DNA of 64,000 bases from Rhizobium gallicum bv. gallicum R602sp. GTDB lineage: Bacteria > Pseudomonadota > Alphaproteobacteria > Rhizobiales > Rhizobiaceae. Position 1 is the stretch's first letter; every line of letters begins with the position of its first letter. The stretch is taken from assembly GCF_000816845.1 (NCBI RefSeq), contig NZ_CP006877.1, positions 377,501 to 441,500 on the forward strand. Direction: 5' to 3'. The notes beneath the pieces are model-generated. The model saw only the letters and a program-made list of their open reading frames with translations. It made no database searches and had not been told where the DNA came from. The position numbers were made by a program, and so were the translations under genes. Positions 19,995 through 27,807 of this stretch are shown here, in pieces.

Positions 19995-20792
19995 TCAAGA
20001 GATATCGCGGCCGCGCAGGCGGCTGTGGAGCATTGCACGGATACGCCGTGCGATGGTGGCGCTGACGTCCTTCCGGTTCGAATCGGAACGGTATTCGATC
20101 GCCTCGCCGAAGGAGACTTCGGCATCGAGCGCTGCGCATTTCACGACGTCAACCAGATGCGGTACGAGTTCCACGTCGCCTGGCCAGCCGGCCAGCGGGC
20201 GGTGATAGCGGCCCATCGCAACGCCGTGCGCCTTTGTATAGGCAATCGCAACCGGCTGCACGAGGACGGAACCGTTCGGCGAGTGCGGCACAGCCATGGC
20301 GGCCGCTCCAAACAGCGAGGATTTGACTTCCAAAAGGCGATTGCCATCCGAGGTCGTGCCTTCGGGAAAGAGCACGATGATCTCGCCGTCCGCCATGCGG
20401 GCTGCGATCTCGCTTGCCTGATTGCCGGTCTTCCGCTTCTCTTCACGGACGATGAAGACGCTTTTCTGCAGCCGGGCAAGCAGGCCGAAGATGGGCCAGT
20501 CGCGCACTTCGATCTTGGCGATGAAGGCGACATCGGCAACCGAGGACAGGACCATGATATCCATCCACGATGCATGATTAACGCATAGCATCAGCGGTCG
20601 GCGCCCCTCAAGCTTGCCGTGGACCTTTACGCGAATGCCGAGGGCGTGGCAGGCAGCGCGGTGCCATAGGCGCGGTAGAATGCGGCGAAGCTTCCAGTCG
20701 AAATGGAGGCCGAGAAGCTGGAGGGGCATCAGCAGCATGCTGGCGGCAGCGACGACGACCGCGGCATAGGCGATGCGCAGCCAGACGATCAA
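19995..20792 (-). CDS. olsA: 1-acylglycerol-phosphate / lyso-ornithine lipid acyltransferase (OlsA-like)
   Basis: 265-residue PlsC-type membrane acyltransferase. The catalytic HX4D is NHASWMD (His73, Asp78) and the phosphate-binding FPEGTTSDG is intact; a hydrophobic N-terminal segment (about residues 5-30) anchors it. The start is TTG with a strong AAGGAG 6 bases before. In S. meliloti the lyso-ornithine acyltransferase olsA lies in this chromosomal neighbourhood, and olsB is present 16 kb away here, so ornithine-lipid synthesis is the favoured role. PlsC activity in phospholipid synthesis cannot be excluded. Confidence 0.72.
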   Translation of the reverse strand: MIVWLRIAYAAVVVAAASMLLMPLQLLGLHFDWKLRRILPRLWHRAACHALGIRVKVHGKLEGRRPLMLCVNHASWMDIMVLSSVADVAFIAKIEVRDWPIFGLLARLQKSVFIVREEKRKTGNQASEIAARMADGEIIVLFPEGTTSDGNRLLEVKSSLFGAAAMAVPHSPNGSVLVQPVAIAYTKAHGVAMGRYHRPLAGWPGDVELVPHLVDVVKCAALDAEVSFGEAIEYRSDSNRKDVSATIARRIRAMLHSRLRGRDIS

Positions 20793-20822
20793 CGCGAACT
20801 CCTTGCGGCTGCGGTCATCGGC

Positions 20823-21251
20823 TCAGCGTTCGTCTTTCTTCAGCGGAATGCCGTAAAGCTCCAGCCGATGATCGACAAGCTGGAAGCCATGCTCACGGGC
20901 AATGCGCTCCTGCAGCGCTTCAATCTCCGGCGAGCGGAATTCGATGACCACGCCGTTCTTCAGGTCTATCAGGTGGTCGTGATGTTCTTCCGGCACCGTT
21001 TCATAGCGCGAGCGGCCGTCGCGGAAATCATGGCGGGCGATGATGCCGGCATCCTCAAAAAGCTTGACGGTCCGATAGACGGTGGAAATCGAAATCTTCG
21101 CGTCGACCTTCGCGGAGCGGCGATACAGTTCCTCGACATCCGGGTGATCTGCCGACTCTTCCAGGATGCGGGCGATCACACGGCGCTGTTCGGTCATTCG
21201 CATGCCGCGCTCGGTGCAAAGCTCCTCAAGGGTCTTGGCTGCGTCGGTCAT
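20823..21251 (-). CDS. mur: Fur-family regulator, probably manganese-responsive Mur
   Basis: 142 residues with the Fur winged helix (GMRMTEQRRVIARILEES, then STVYRTVKLFEDAGII) and the metal site HHDHLIDLKNG. The Cys-X2-Cys zinc pair of many Fur proteins is absent, as in rhizobial Mur. In rhizobia the Fur orthologue represses manganese uptake genes, iron control being held by RirA and Irr. Assignment to Mur rather than Fur rests on this family knowledge and genus, not on a direct test. Confidence 0.82.
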   Translation of the reverse strand: MTDAAKTLEELCTERGMRMTEQRRVIARILEESADHPDVEELYRRSAKVDAKISISTVYRTVKLFEDAGIIARHDFRDGRSRYETVPEEHHDHLIDLKNGVVIEFRSPEIEALQERIAREHGFQLVDHRLELYGIPLKKDER

Positions 21252-21288
21252 TGGCGGCCTTCATTCCAGATTCCAATTCTCAACGGAA

Positions 21289-21783
21289 CTAGCGAAGAAC
21301 GCGCTTCATGACAAGCGCCGTGGAAACGGTGCCGTTCGCGTCCTTGTAGTATCCGCGGCGCTCGCCGATTTTCTCGAAGCCGAGCTTGTGGTAGAGGCCG
21401 AGGGCGGCGGCATTGCCGTCGTCGACTTCCAGGAACATGCTCTCACCCCCGCGCAGCTTGGCTTCACGCATTGCTGCCTGCATGAGCCGCCAGCCGAGGC
21501 CGGCACGGGCAACCTTCGCCTGTACGGCGATCGACAGGATTTCCGCTTCGCCTGCGACCTGGCGCGCAAGCACGAAGCCCGGCAGCGGTTTTTTCAAGAA
21601 AGCGTTGGTCTGGTGCGCAACGAAGCCGAAGACATTGTCCTGGCTGAGCAGGCTGTGGAATTCACCGTCACCCCAGGGGCGGGCAAATCGTTCGCCATGC
21701 AGCGCAGCGACCGCGCGGCAGTCGTCGCTGCCCATCGCGATGATCTCGAATTCGGGTTTCAGAGTGAGATAGGATTCCAGCAT
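21289..21783 (-). CDS. rimI: Ribosomal-protein-S18-alanine N-acetyltransferase (RimI-like)
   Basis: GNAT acetyltransferase of 164 residues. Visible are the start of the fold (AALHGERFARPWGDGEF), the acetyl-CoA loop region VARAGLGWRLMQAAM and EVDDGNAAALGLYHKLGF. It directly follows tsaB, the standard tsaB-rimI pair. I chose the ATG at 21783; a GTG two codons upstream would overlap the tsaB stop (GTGA) and is also possible. Confidence 0.88.
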   Translation of the reverse strand: MLESYLTLKPEFEIIAMGSDDCRAVAALHGERFARPWGDGEFHSLLSQDNVFGFVAHQTNAFLKKPLPGFVLARQVAGEAEILSIAVQAKVARAGLGWRLMQAAMREAKLRGGESMFLEVDDGNAAALGLYHKLGFEKIGERRGYYKDANGTVSTALVMKRVLR

Positions 21784-21785
21784 GG

Positions 21786-22445
21786 TCACACTCGCGCGAT
21801 CGCGAACCCGGCCTGCGGTTTGGCGTCGGGTCCGCGCAGATAAAGGGGCTTCGGCTTTCCTGAACCGGGATCTGCGGCTGCACCGAGGCGTGCCACGATG
21901 GAAATTGGAAACTTATTGGCGTGTTCGCTCGTCGCGCCCGGCTTCAGCAGCGGCGCGGCCGAGCCTGTGATCTCGCCGGCAAAGGACGCCGCAATCGTTT
22001 TCGCCTCCTCGATCGTCACTGCGCGAGGTTCATCGAGCGCCGGGCCGTCTTCGGAATAAGTCTGGAGATAGATTTCGCCGCGTTTGGCGTCCATGGCGGC
22101 AAGAACGGGCCGGCCGGGTGTCTTTTTGCGCTGGGCGGCGGCCATAGTCTCCAGCGTCGTGATGCCGACAGTGGGGATGTTGAGCGCAAGGCCGAAGCCA
22201 CGAGCTGCCGCGACGCCGACGCGGATGCCGGTAAAGGAGCCAGGACCGATCGTGACGGCAATGCGTTCGACCATCGCGAGTTTCATATCCGCCTGTTTGA
22301 GCACGCGGTCGACGATTCCCATCAAATGCTCTGCATGGCCCTTACCGATCAGGTCGGATGCCTCCCCCAGCACCGTATCCCTGCCGCTGTCGTAGAGAGC
22401 GGCAGCGCAATCTACACCAGCCGTGTCGAGCGCCAGAACAATCAT
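21786..22445 (-). CDS. tsaB: tRNA threonylcarbamoyladenosine synthesis protein TsaB
   Basis: Non-catalytic ASKHA-fold partner of TsaD in making t6A37 of tRNA. 219 residues from MIVLALDTAG; an upstream in-frame start would add 10 unsupported residues. Family marks are LALDTAGVDCAAALY, VTIGPGSFTGIRVG and GITTLETMA. Overlaps or abuts rimI. Confidence 0.93.
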   Translation of the reverse strand: MIVLALDTAGVDCAAALYDSGRDTVLGEASDLIGKGHAEHLMGIVDRVLKQADMKLAMVERIAVTIGPGSFTGIRVGVAAARGFGLALNIPTVGITTLETMAAAQRKKTPGRPVLAAMDAKRGEIYLQTYSEDGPALDEPRAVTIEEAKTIAASFAGEITGSAAPLLKPGATSEHANKFPISIVARLGAAADPGSGKPKPLYLRGPDAKPQAGFAIARV

Positions 22446-22522
22446 GCCATCAATTTCCGAATAAAAGCCTACCACAAATTCAGCCGGTGCAATGCCGAGC
22501 CGGCCGAATTTTGGACAAATCG

Positions 22523-23089
22523 TCAGGCGGCGATGACTTCCTGCACTTCGGGAACGAAATGACGAAGCAGGTTCTGGACGCCATGCTTCAGTGTTGCCGT
22601 GGACGAGGGGCAGCCGGAACAGGAGCCCTTCATGTTAAGGTAGACCTTGCCATCTTTGAAGCCGCGGAACGTGATGTCGCCGCCATCTTGGGCAACCGCC
22701 GGGCGAACGCGGGTTTCAAGTAGCTCCTTGATGGTGAGCACGATGGTCTCGTCGGCCTCATCGAAGAATTCACCGCCGGCATCGAGCTCTTCCGAAAGCA
22801 CGGAGGCATCACCCATGACCGGCTTCCCGGACATGAAGTGTTCCATGATGGAGCCAAGGATGGCGGGCTTCAGGTGCTGCCACTCCTGGTTCTCCTTGGA
22901 GACAGAAATGAAGTCATAGCCGAAATAGACACCGGTTACGCCCGGGATTTCAAAAAGGCGCGCAGCAAGCGGCGACGCCTGGGCTTCCTCGGCGCTGCGG
23001 AACTCGGCCGTGCCGGTCTCCATCACCACCTTGCCCGGCAGGAACTTCTGTGTGGCCGGATTCGGTGTGGCTTCGGTCTGAATGAACAT
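22523..23089 (-). CDS. NifU-like iron-sulfur scaffold/carrier (Nfu)
   Basis: 188 residues: an N-terminal Nfu_N domain (MFIQTEATPNPATQKFLPG) and a C-terminal NifU domain whose GSCSGCPSS (about residue 155) supplies the CxxC that holds a 4Fe-4S cluster at a dimer interface. Acts in late Fe-S cluster delivery. The start at MFIQTEA has GGAGAG upstream and matches family starts; the open frame runs 18 codons further. Confidence 0.92.
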   Translation of the reverse strand: MFIQTEATPNPATQKFLPGKVVMETGTAEFRSAEEAQASPLAARLFEIPGVTGVYFGYDFISVSKENQEWQHLKPAILGSIMEHFMSGKPVMGDASVLSEELDAGGEFFDEADETIVLTIKELLETRVRPAVAQDGGDITFRGFKDGKVYLNMKGSCSGCPSSTATLKHGVQNLLRHFVPEVQEVIAA

Positions 23090-23216
23090 TTCGCTCTCCA
23101 TGCGGGCCAGGTCGTCGCTCAGGCCGTCTTTAGAATTCTTCAAAAGAAAATAAGCCGATTGGCGGCGCTAATCAAGAGACAAAGACTCCAGAAATAGCCG
23201 CATTCTGCATCACGCC

Positions 23217-23708
23217 TTAGGCCAGCGCATCCAGTTCTTCGTTCGTCAGCGTGTCAGGCAGCACGGTGACGGGGATCGGAAAAGCCGCGGCTTTTCCCAC
23301 AACGGACGACACCAGCGGTCCCGGTCCTTCCTTGGCGGAGCTTGCGGCCAGCACCAGGATCGCGATGTCGCGGTCTTCTTCGATCACCGCATTGATTTCC
23401 TCGACCGCACTTCCCTCGCGGATAACGATTTCCGGCTCGATGCCGATCGTTTCGCGGACCACCTGTGCCGATTTGGCGACAACGGCCTCGGCCTCCTCAC
23501 GGGCTTCGGCCCGCATGATCTCCTCGACGCCCAGCCATTGCTGAAAATCGCCCTCGGGAATCACGTAGACAAGCACCAGCCCGCCATTGGAATTCTTGGC
23601 GCGCCGGCCGGCATAATGCACAGCGCTCTGGCATTCAGGTGTGCCATCGATCACCGCCATGAATTTGCGGCGATGCCCTTCGAGCCGTGAGAGTCGCTTT
23701 GATACCAT
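23217..23708 (-). CDS. Universal stress protein (UspA family)
   Basis: 163 residues, one Usp domain: KFMAVIDGTPECQSAVHYAGRRA opens the fold and ILVLAASSAKEGPGPLVSSV carries the nucleotide-loop region, though the ATP motif is not the textbook G-2x-G-9x-G(S/T). Function in stress survival is only a family inference. Stands between nfu and trpS. Confidence 0.86.
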   Translation of the reverse strand: MVSKRLSRLEGHRRKFMAVIDGTPECQSAVHYAGRRAKNSNGGLVLVYVIPEGDFQQWLGVEEIMRAEAREEAEAVVAKSAQVVRETIGIEPEIVIREGSAVEEINAVIEEDRDIAILVLAASSAKEGPGPLVSSVVGKAAAFPIPVTVLPDTLTNEELDALA

Positions 23709-23842
23709 GGCGCGGACTCTGACACCCTAACCGGGAAATTTGCAAGCCCCCGTCACCGTGGCCCTCGCGGGTCTTCGCAGGATAATACACCAGCAGGTGA
23801 ACACAGATGTTAACGCACGGGAGCTCGCCGTCAGCGGCATGC

Positions 23843-24907
23843 CTAGTAGAGGAAGCCGATGATGTCACGGACATCCTTCATGGTCGCTTCGGCGCGCGCC
23901 CGAGCACGCTCTCCGCCATTGCGCAGGATTGCGTCGATATGGCTCGTATCGTCCATCAGACGGCGCATTTCGCCGGTGATCGGCGAGAGCACCTGAACGG
24001 CGAGGTCGACCAGCGCCGGCTTGAAGACGGAGAACTGTTGGCCGCCGAATTCGGCAAGTACCTCAGTCTTCGTCTTGTCGGCAAGAGCCGCATAGATGCC
24101 GACGAGATTGTCGGCTTCCGGGCGGCCCTTCAGGCCCTCGACCTCGCTCGGCAAGCCGTCCGGATCGGTCTTCGCCTTGCGGATCTTCTTCGAGATGGCT
24201 TCCTCGTCATCCAGCAGATTGATGCGCGAGAGATCGGACGGATCGGATTTCGACATCTTCTTCGTGCCGTCGCGCAGCGACATCACGCGCGGAGCAGGGC
24301 CTTCGATCAACGGTTCGACCATCGGAAAATAGGCGTGCACCGGCTCGTCGCCGACGGTAATGTCGATGCCGCGGCCGGCACGGCGAATGTGTTCCTGATA
24401 ATCAAGGTTGAACTTCATCGCGATATCGCGGGCGAGTTCAAGATGCTGTTTCTGGTCGTCACCGACCGGAACATGCGTGCCGCGATAGACGAGGATGTCG
24501 GCCGCCATCAGGCTCGGATAGGCAAGCAGGCCGAGGGAAGCATTTTCGCGGTCCTTGCCGGCCTTGTCCTTGAACTGCGTCATGCGGTTCATCCAGCCGA
24601 TGCGGGCAACGCAATTGAAGATCCAGGCGAGCTCGGCATGCTGCGGCACGGCCGACTGGTTGAAGACGATATGCTTTTTTGGATCGATGCCGGAGGCGAT
24701 AAAGGCTGCGGCGATTGAGCGGATCTGGCCCGGCAGGTCGTCGTGCACGAGCTGCGCCGTGAGGGAGTGCAGGTCGACGACGCAATAGATGCAATCGTTG
24801 CCTTCCTGCAGTGCCACGAACTTGCGGATCGCGCCGAGATAGTTGCCGAGATGGAGATTGCCGGTCGGCTGAACGCCAGAAAATACGAGCTCTTTGAATT
24901 CGGTCAC
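23843..24907 (-). CDS. trpS: Tryptophanyl-tRNA synthetase
   Basis: Class I synthetase of 354 residues. The HIGH-type motif is HLGN at residues 19-22 within [17 protein letters not shown], and KMSKSDPSD is intact. Starts with GTG, with GAGGAC upstream. Located downstream of murJ in many rhizobia; here an M15 peptidase and a VOC gene intervene. Confidence 0.96.
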   Translation of the reverse strand: MTEFKELVFSGVQPTGNLHLGNYLGAIRKFVALQEGNDCIYCVVDLHSLTAQLVHDDLPGQIRSIAAAFIASGIDPKKHIVFNQSAVPQHAELAWIFNCVARIGWMNRMTQFKDKAGKDRENASLGLLAYPSLMAADILVYRGTHVPVGDDQKQHLELARDIAMKFNLDYQEHIRRAGRGIDITVGDEPVHAYFPMVEPLIEGPAPRVMSLRDGTKKMSKSDPSDLSRINLLDDEEAISKKIRKAKTDPDGLPSEVEGLKGRPEADNLVGIYAALADKTKTEVLAEFGGQQFSVFKPALVDLAVQVLSPITGEMRRLMDDTSHIDAILRNGGERARARAEATMKDVRDIIGFLY

Positions 24908-24996
24908 GTTGTCCTCGATCAGGCTGGTGGAGGGCCCCAGGGCTCAGTCGCCCATGTTGCTAACGCGGCGGCTTATGCACGCGCTCCGTGCTGCAA

Positions 24997-25401
24997 TCAA
25001 GAGGCGGTCGGTGCGGCATGCCGGATCAGGTCAAAAGTATTGCCGTAAGGATCGGAAAATACGGCCACCGTGCCGTAAATCTCACGCCGGGGCTGTTCCA
25101 AAAAGCGCACGCCCCTGGCCAGCATGGCGGCATGATCTCGCGCAAAATCATCGGTCTTCAAAAAGAACCCGACGCGGCCGCCGGTTTGATTTCCGATCGC
25201 CGCTTTCTGTGTCTCGTTGACTGCTTTGGCAAGGAGGAACGCCGCTCCGTCCCCACCCTTCGGTTTGACCACCACCCAGCGCTTGCCCTCCGGCCGCACT
25301 TCGTCCTGCAGGCAGTCGAAGCCAAGCGCTCCGCAATAAAAGGCCTTTGCACGATCGTAGTCGTCGACGAGGAGAGTGACCAGGAAGAGGGATTGGGACA
25401 T
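24997..25401 (-). CDS. VOC-family protein
   Basis: 134 residues from MSQSLFLVTL, with GGAGG upstream. VOC fold: LVDDYDRAKAFYCGALGFDCL, RWVVVKP, then GVRFLEQPRREIYGTVAVFSDPYGNTFDLI (split), ending like glyoxalase-related proteins. No substrate can be assigned. It faces leftward, 89 bases upstream of trpS. Confidence 0.82.
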   Translation of the reverse strand: MSQSLFLVTLLVDDYDRAKAFYCGALGFDCLQDEVRPEGKRWVVVKPKGGDGAAFLLAKAVNETQKAAIGNQTGGRVGFFLKTDDFARDHAAMLARGVRFLEQPRREIYGTVAVFSDPYGNTFDLIRHAAPTAS

Positions 25402-25785
25402 TTGCAAGCCTCCAGTTGCCGGGGTTTGTTGATCTGTCGCGGTGTCGTGGGGCAGGTGCAAGCGCCGTGCGAAAGGATTGGCATCTTTTTATTGCCCCAA
25501 TCTCCAGCGTTTAAAGGCCGCTATTTCGCATTATGCATTCCGTTCTTAAGTTTCACAGCCCTTCTAATACAAGCTTGGTGCAAGGCCTTGTTTTTCATCG
25601 AAAGGTAGAGAGTAATTTATACTCAATTTGAGTTATAACTTTTATATAGAGTCCAGCAATATGAGGATGATTCACTTTTCGCGTAAGTATAAAATTTCAC
25701 AAATTGGCCATTTTTTGAATGAACGTTCTCGGCGCCAATCCGAGCCCGGCGAAAGACCAGCCGCGCTCTACCTGGAGGGGACGTC
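25402..25785. other. 384-base intergenic region with an AT-rich core
   Basis: No open frame here looks like a gene. The part from about 25500 to 25720 is far richer in A and T than its surroundings and contains the palindrome at 25617-25638. It holds the promoters of the leftward VOC gene and the rightward M15 gene; I could not fix either precisely. No tRNA-like or terminator structure was recognised. Confidence 0.6.
25617..25638. promoter_or_regulatory. AT-rich palindrome upstream of the M15 peptidase gene
   Basis: CTCAA-T-TTGAG forms a perfect dyad that extends, after one unpaired T, into TTATA on the left and TATAA on the right. This looks like an operator, lying 148 bases before the peptidase start. 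The binding protein is unknown. Confidence 0.4.
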
Positions 25786-26211
25786 ATGCATACGATTTTA
25801 TCACTCGTTCTTGCTGGCTTGTTCGCTTTGTCCTGTTACGCCGAGGCAGGCGCGCAGAATGCTAAAAAACCCCCAGTAAGACTTCTTAAACACACCACGT
25901 CACAGCCCTATACCGTTCAGACCGTCAGCGTCAAAGTCGGCTGCTTCCCGCCGAAACTGAGAGCCATTCTCGCGCATATCGCCGCCAAGACCGGCCGAAC
26001 ACCGATGGTCACGTCCGGTCTTCGGCATTCCGGACGTGCGCATTCTCAGCATCGCCATTGCAACGCCGCCGACATTCGCGTGCCGGGCTTATCGGAACGG
26101 ACGATCGTCGCGGCAGCGCAGACGGCGCCGGGTATCGGCGGTATCGGGCGCTACTGCAACGGCATCGTCCACGTCGATATCGGGCCGAAGCGGCGCTGGC
26201 GCCATTGCTGA
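25786..26211 (+). CDS. Small secreted M15-type (DUF882-like) peptidase
   Basis: 141 residues with a signal peptide (about 1-23, cleaved near EAGAQ). The zinc motif H-x6-D is present at His89-Asp96 and the second metal His is His129 in IVHVDIG, as in D-Ala-D-Ala carboxypeptidase-like M15 enzymes. The usual Gly of the SxHxxGxAxD motif is Cys92 here. It would act on periplasmic peptidoglycan. GGAGGGG before the ATG is strong. The neighbour murJ also belongs to peptidoglycan synthesis but converges on it, so they are not co-transcribed. Confidence 0.78.
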   Translation: MHTILSLVLAGLFALSCYAEAGAQNAKKPPVRLLKHTTSQPYTVQTVSVKVGCFPPKLRAILAHIAAKTGRTPMVTSGLRHSGRAHSQHRHCNAADIRVPGLSERTIVAAAQTAPGIGGIGRYCNGIVHVDIGPKRRWRHC

Positions 26212-26226
26212 TAACCAGGCTGCGGT

Positions 26227-27807
26227 TCAGCCCTCGGCTTTGGGCGCAGGCTTCCGGTTGAGGTTTCGCCGGATCATGCCGAGGTCGGCGCCGCCGATCA
26301 AAAAGGCGGTCGCGAAATAGACGATCATCGAAATGGCGATCAAAAGGCCGAGCGTACCGACCTTGGTCGCCAGGTGGGCACTGGAAGCGAGCCAGGGTTC
26401 CCAGCGATGCTGCAGGAAGACGATGACACCGCTCATCACGGATGCCGAAACAACGAGCAGAGCTGCCCGACGAGCGAGCGCCCATTCCCAGGCCAGATGG
26501 CCGCGGCGAAGCAGCGTTGCGAAAAGCAGAACCGTGCTGATCCAGCCGGCGGTTGCTTCAGCCACTGCAATGCCCGGTGCGCCAAGATAGGGAAAAAGCG
26601 TCAGAGCCGTGGCGCAGTTGACGCCGACAGCAACGGCTGAAAAGCGCATCGGCGTCTTGGTATCCTCGCGGGCGTAGAAGCCCGGCTGCAGCGCCTTGAT
26701 GAGCACGAAGGCCGGCAGGCCGATGCCGTAGATCGCGAGGATCGAGCCGACAAGCGCTGTGTTCTGCTGATCGAAGGCGCCACGTTCGTAAAGCACGCGG
26801 ATGATCTCGTCAGCGAGGACCCAAAGGGCGAAGGCGGCGGGGATCGTCAGGAACAGCACGAATTCGATCGAGCGGTTCTGCAGGTTCCCGGCTTCGCGCA
26901 GATTGCCGCCCTTCAGTGCACGGGCAAGCTCCGGCAACAATACGACACCGACGGCAACGCCAACGACGCCGAGCGGCAGCTGGTAGATGCGATCCGCATA
27001 TTGCAGGGCGGCGATCGCACCATCGCGGGACGAGGCGATCGCCTGGCCGATCAGCTGGTTGATCTGTGTGATGCCGCCTGTGACAGCGGCGGGGACTGCG
27101 AGGATCAGCAGCCGCTTGACGTTCGGCGTCATTCGCGGGAAGCGAAAGCCAATGCTCATGCCTGCGTGGAGGACGCCGACATAGACGACGGCGAGCTGCA
27201 GGATACCAGCGGCCAGTACGCCCCAGGAGAGATACCAGGCGGTCGCGAGCGGGTCTGCGCCAGAATAGAGCGCGTAGGCGAGCGCACCAATCATCACGAC
27301 ATTGAGGAAAATGGGCGCGACCGCTGCGGCGAAGAAGTGGTGCAGCGAATTCAGCATGCCGCTCATCATCGCCGTCAGCGACATGCACATGAGATAGGGG
27401 AACATCACTGCCGCCATGCGGATGGTGATTGAGAACTTATCCGGATCGTCGGCAAAGCCCGGCGCGATGATGAAGCGTACGAGCAGCGGCATGCAAAGTT
27501 CCATCACGATGGTGATGAGCAGCAGCACCGAAAAAAGCACTCCGAAAACCTCTTCGGAAAACCGCTTTGCTCCTTCCGTGCCGTTCGCTTCGATCTCTTT
27601 GGCGAAGAGCGGCACGAAGGCTGCGTTGAAGGCGCCTTCGGCAAACAGCCGGCGGAAGAGGTTGGGAAAGCGGAAGGCCGCGTAGAAGACGTCAGCCATG
27701 GAGCCGGTGCCGAGGGCGGCCGCCATCAACGTCTCGCGGGCAAAGCCGAAGATGCGGCTGCCGAGGGTTGCGCCGCCGACGGTGGCGAATTTCTTGACGA
27801 GGCTCAT
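26227..27807 (-). CDS. murJ: Lipid II flippase MurJ
   Basis: 526-residue multi-pass MOP-superfamily protein of about 14 helices that moves lipid II across the inner membrane. N-terminal [19 protein letters not shown] and [16 protein letters not shown] are the MurJ/MviN signature stretches. Its ATG overlaps the glnD stop by 4 bases, so translation is coupled to glnD. Confidence 0.95.
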   Translation of the reverse strand: MSLVKKFATVGGATLGSRIFGFARETLMAAALGTGSMADVFYAAFRFPNLFRRLFAEGAFNAAFVPLFAKEIEANGTEGAKRFSEEVFGVLFSVLLLITIVMELCMPLLVRFIIAPGFADDPDKFSITIRMAAVMFPYLMCMSLTAMMSGMLNSLHHFFAAAVAPIFLNVVMIGALAYALYSGADPLATAWYLSWGVLAAGILQLAVVYVGVLHAGMSIGFRFPRMTPNVKRLLILAVPAAVTGGITQINQLIGQAIASSRDGAIAALQYADRIYQLPLGVVGVAVGVVLLPELARALKGGNLREAGNLQNRSIEFVLFLTIPAAFALWVLADEIIRVLYERGAFDQQNTALVGSILAIYGIGLPAFVLIKALQPGFYAREDTKTPMRFSAVAVGVNCATALTLFPYLGAPGIAVAEATAGWISTVLLFATLLRRGHLAWEWALARRAALLVVSASVMSGVIVFLQHRWEPWLASSAHLATKVGTLGLLIAISMIVYFATAFLIGGADLGMIRRNLNRKPAPKAEG

